17,589 nucleotides of DNA from Bacilli bacterium. Lineage in GTDB: Bacteria; Bacillota_I; Bacilli_A; RF39; UBA660. The notes beneath the pieces are model-generated. The model had not been told where the DNA came from. It worked only from the letters and a program-made list of their open reading frames with translations, and ran no database searches. Both the position numbers and the translations under genes were made by a program. The stretch is from positions 1 through 17,589 of the forward strand of contig CAKJXT010000023.1 of the NCBI GenBank assembly GCA_918219625.1. The letters are read 5' to 3'. Positions within the stretch are counted from its first letter, which is position 1; each line of letters opens with the position of its first letter. This document shows, piece by piece, positions 15,746 through 17,589 of this stretch.

Positions 15746-15778
15746 TTATAGTTGTATATGGGAACACATAAATGTAAT
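15743..15778. other. Candidate right attachment site (attR) of the island
   Basis: GTATA at 15754-15758 is followed by TGGGAACACA, matching GTATA-A-GGGACCACA at 261-274 with few differences. It lies directly after the recombinase terminator and before genes of chromosomal type. Joining the outer halves gives a better palindrome (ATGTG-x-TTC arms) than expected by chance, but the centres do not line up exactly. Confidence 0.25.
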
Positions 15779-15887
15779 ATAAAATATTACAAAGGTTTGA
15801 ATTTGTGCTTTCTAGCATCAAAATACACACATAGAGACTGTTTGTTTATTAGAGAAAAAATAAATAATTAATTAAAGAGGTGATTAT

Positions 15888-16136
15888 ATGGCACTTATAA
15901 AATGTCCTGAATGTGGAAAAGAAATATCTGATACATGCGATCAATGTATTCATTGTGGTTATAAGCTAAAAAACGAAACTAAACCAATTAACCAACAAAA
16001 TAATGTTGCTGAACAACCAAGACGTAGAAGAAGATTGCCTACTTGGGCTATTATATTAATTGTTTTAGGATCAATTCCTATTGTAATTGCTATATTAGCA
16101 CCTTTAATTTACCTTATAGGGTATTTACAGAGGTAA
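15888..16136 (+). CDS. Zinc-ribbon protein with one membrane segment
   Basis: An 82-residue protein. The N-terminus is a small zinc ribbon, C6-x2-C9 with C20-x2-C23 (an extra Cys at 17). A polar linker and an R-R-R-R-R-L-P cluster follow, then a hydrophobic helix of about 25 residues (about 53-78) that should span the membrane with the ribbon in the cytoplasm, by the positive-inside rule. Such proteins are common in Bacillota and their function is usually unknown. AGAGGTGA precedes ATG 15888. The next gene starts 6 bases after the stop with its ribosome site overlapping this stop, so the two form an operon. Confidence 0.8.
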   Translation: MALIKCPECGKEISDTCDQCIHCGYKLKNETKPINQQNNVAEQPRRRRRLPTWAIILIVLGSIPIVIAILAPLIYLIGYLQR

Positions 16137-16142
16137 TTAGTT

Positions 16143-16739
16143 ATGTATGAAGATTATTTAGAAAAAAATAAATACATTGATTACAATAATGAATCTGTTT
16201 ATAAACTAGCTTTAGATTTAAAAAATAAATCTAGCGATAAAAAAGACTTAATAAAAAATACTTATCACTATGTTAGAGATAATATAAAGCACTCATGGGA
16301 TGCACAAGATAGACGCGTTAGTGTATCTGCTAGTGATTGCTTAAATAAAGGCGTAGGTATATGCTGGGCAAAAGCAAACCTACTTGCTGCATTACTACGT
16401 GCTAATGGTATACCTTCAGGTTTTAGTTATCAAAGATTAACACTAGGTGATACAATAGATTCTGGTTATTGTATTCATGCACTTAATACAGTCTATATTA
16501 GTGAATTAGATAAATGGATAAGACTTGATGCTAGAGGAAATAAGATTGGTGTAAATGCTGAATTTTCGCTAGATAAAGAGATTTTAGCATTTAAAATTAA
16601 AAATAAAGGCGAAATAGATTATCATGATAATCATTCATATCCTGATAAATTATTAATGAAAGTATTAGAAGAAAGTAATGATGCGCTAGATATGTATTTA
16701 CATCATTTACCTGATCATTTATCTTATGAAGATGAATAA
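16143..16739 (+). CDS. Transglutaminase-like cysteine protease/amidase family protein
   Basis: A 198-residue protein. Residues 30-135 fit the transglutaminase-like core with its catalytic triad: C74 in G-V-G-I-C-W-A-K-A-N-L-L, H112 in Y-C-I-H-A-L-N, and D129 in W-I-R-L-D-A-R-G-N. In bacteria this fold mostly acts as a cysteine peptidase or amidase rather than a cross-linking enzyme. There is no signal peptide or membrane helix, so it is probably cytoplasmic. It is cotranscribed with the zinc-ribbon membrane protein and is probably a host gene outside the island. The substrate is unknown. Confidence 0.85.
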   Translation: MYEDYLEKNKYIDYNNESVYKLALDLKNKSSDKKDLIKNTYHYVRDNIKHSWDAQDRRVSVSASDCLNKGVGICWAKANLLAALLRANGIPSGFSYQRLTLGDTIDSGYCIHALNTVYISELDKWIRLDARGNKIGVNAEFSLDKEILAFKIKNKGEIDYHDNHSYPDKLLMKVLEESNDALDMYLHHLPDHLSYEDE

Positions 16740-16750
16740 GACTTAATAAG

Positions 16751-16784
16751 CCTCTCTATTGTTAAAAATAGGGAGGATTTTTTT
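16751..16784 (+). terminator. Terminator after the transglutaminase-like gene
   Basis: CCTCTCTATT (16751-16760) pairs with AATAGGGAGG (16767-16776), followed by ATTTTTTT. Confidence 0.85.
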
Positions 16785-16806
16785 GTTACCTAAATAGATT
16801 AATATG

Positions 16807-16815
16807 TGATACAAT
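16807..16815 (+). promoter_or_regulatory. Probable -10 element for the lipoprotein gene
   Basis: TACAAT at 16810-16815 lies 18 bases before the start codon, with TG nearby at 16805-16808. A matching -35 is poor, and the leader would be very short. Confidence 0.3.
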
Positions 16816-16833
16816 AAAAGTAGAGGTGGTTTT

Positions 16834-17262
16834 ATGAAAAAAAACATAAAAGCAGTTGCAGTATATAGTTTAGCATTTTGTATGCTATTAACAGTGCCTG
16901 CATGTGGCTCAAATAAAAATAATAATTCAAATGAAACTACAAAAACTAAAGATGTTACTAACGCCGATGGTATGCAAAAATATGTAATTCAACTTTCAAA
17001 AGATAATTACGAGCAATATTTTGATGTCACATTTTCACTAAGAAATAGTATGCATAATACAATTATTACTTTCAAAGGATGCGTGTATAACGGAATCTAT
17101 GATGATTGCACAGTAACTTATAATTATGCACAGTACTCTGGTGAAACTTCATCACTATCAGATACATTTAAATTAAATCTAGGTGGAAATGGTAGTGTTG
17201 AGTCAAAAGGATGTAATGAAATAATTACAGCTGTTACAGGTACTGTAACATATTGGAAATGA
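16834..17262 (+). CDS. Small secreted lipoprotein of unknown function
   Basis: A 142-residue protein with a lipoprotein signal peptide: M-K-K-N-I-K, a hydrophobic core, and a lipobox V-P-A-C with the acylated cysteine at position 24. A short Asn/Thr/Lys-rich linker leads to a domain of about 90 residues with alternating strands (Y-F-D-V-T-F-S-L-R-N-S, I-I-T-F-K-G-C-V-Y-N-G-I-Y), probably a beta-sandwich displayed outside the membrane. I recognise no family. AGAGGTGG precedes the ATG. Terminators on both sides make it a single-gene unit, probably chromosomal. Confidence 0.8.
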   Translation: MKKNIKAVAVYSLAFCMLLTVPACGSNKNNNSNETTKTKDVTNADGMQKYVIQLSKDNYEQYFDVTFSLRNSMHNTIITFKGCVYNGIYDDCTVTYNYAQYSGETSSLSDTFKLNLGGNGSVESKGCNEIITAVTGTVTYWK

Positions 17263-17285
17263 TAATCATAATGAATTATAAAATT

Positions 17286-17319
17286 CCTCTCTATTTGATA
17301 ATAGGGAGGATTTTATTTT
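17286..17319 (+). terminator. Terminator after the lipoprotein gene
   Basis: CCTCTCTATT (17286-17295) pairs with AATAGGGAGG (17300-17309) over a 4-base loop, followed by ATTTTATTTTG. It is nearly identical to the terminator at 447, including the GCAA after the T-run. Confidence 0.88.
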
Positions 17320-17331
17320 GCAAAAAGATAG

Positions 17332-17360
17332 AGTGCAAATATATTGCACTATGGTATAAT
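17332..17360 (+). promoter_or_regulatory. Promoter and palindromic operator of the SAP-domain gene
   Basis: TG-G-TATAAT (17352-17360) is an extended -10. Where the -35 should be lies a perfect 19-base inverted repeat, AGTGCAA-ATATA-TTGCACT (17332-17350), which looks like a dimeric repressor site. Confidence 0.6.
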
Positions 17361-17379
17361 GAAAGTTGGAGTTGATACT

Positions 17380-17589
17380 ATGGATAGACCAATATTAAGC
17401 AAGAATTTAGATAGTAATGAATTTAGGGATTATTATTATCTAAAAGAAGAATTAATTAAGTTCTGCAAAGATAATAACTTACAAACTACTGGTTCTAAAA
17501 TAGAACTTACTAATAGAATTATTAAGTTTTTAGATACAGGAGAAAAAGAAGTTATTAAAAACGAAAAGAGAAATAAAACAATAATAGAA
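17380..17589 (+). CDS. SAP-domain protein, N-terminal part (runs off the window)
   Basis: The first 70 codons are open to the window end. The sequence R-P-I-L-S-K...E-F-R-D-Y-Y-Y-L-K-E-E-L-I-K-F-C, then G-S-K-I-E-L-T-N-R-I-I-K-F-L-D-T-G, matches the SAP-domain proteins of Bacillota that often carry a DUF6434-type region downstream (not visible here). SAP domains bind nucleic acid. The ribosome site is weak (GTTGGAG, about 9 bases before ATG 17380). Confidence 0.75.
   Translation, partial: MDRPILSKNLDSNEFRDYYYLKEELIKFCKDNNLQTTGSKIELTNRIIKFLDTGEKEVIKNEKRNKTIIE

Overview
The window is AT-rich and looks like a low-GC member of the Bacillota. Ribosome binding sites are strong AAGGAGG types, all genes lie on the + strand, the transglutaminase, zinc-ribbon and SAP-domain proteins are of Bacillota style, and rho-independent terminators are frequent. 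I cannot name a genus.

Layout. At the left edge is the 3' end of rlmD (23S rRNA uracil-5-methyltransferase), a chromosomal gene whose 3' end is a known landing site of integrative elements in streptococci. Next come about 500 non-coding bases holding a candidate attachment site, a candidate structured RNA and a terminator. From 638 to 4586 runs a tight four-gene operon: a small unknown protein, two helix-turn-helix (HTH) proteins, and a DEDDh 3'-5' exonuclease with a C-terminal winged helix. After a terminator and new promoters, 4718-12478 is a nuclease cluster. It has three paralogous proteins in which a Vsr/DUF559-like nuclease core is embedded between tandem DUF4379-type zinc-ribbon units (5, 6 and 7 units), a GIY-YIG nuclease with six NUMOD1-like repeats placed between the second and third paralogue, and a terminal protein of unknown family. 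From 12508 to 13483 is a strong terminator, an array of five stem-loops with conserved loops and compensating stems, a small DUF4177 protein, and an area of imperfect direct repeats. Two small SHOCT-like proteins follow, then a large serine recombinase (13996-15687) and its terminator. From about 15760 the sequence looks chromosomal again: a zinc-ribbon membrane protein, a transglutaminase-like protein, a lipoprotein, and the start of a SAP-domain protein cut by the window edge.

Interpretation. The stretch from about 260 to about 15,755 is most simply an integrative island of about 15.5 kb carried by a large serine recombinase. It shows no conjugation, replication or phage structural genes. 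Its cargo is two nuclease-rich operons, which fits a defence or genome-conflict island. Neither operon matches a named defence system that I recognise, so the antiphage role is inference. The best candidates for an undescribed system are the HTH-HTH-exonuclease operon, the triple zinc-ribbon/nuclease set with its GIY-YIG partner, and the five-hairpin array.
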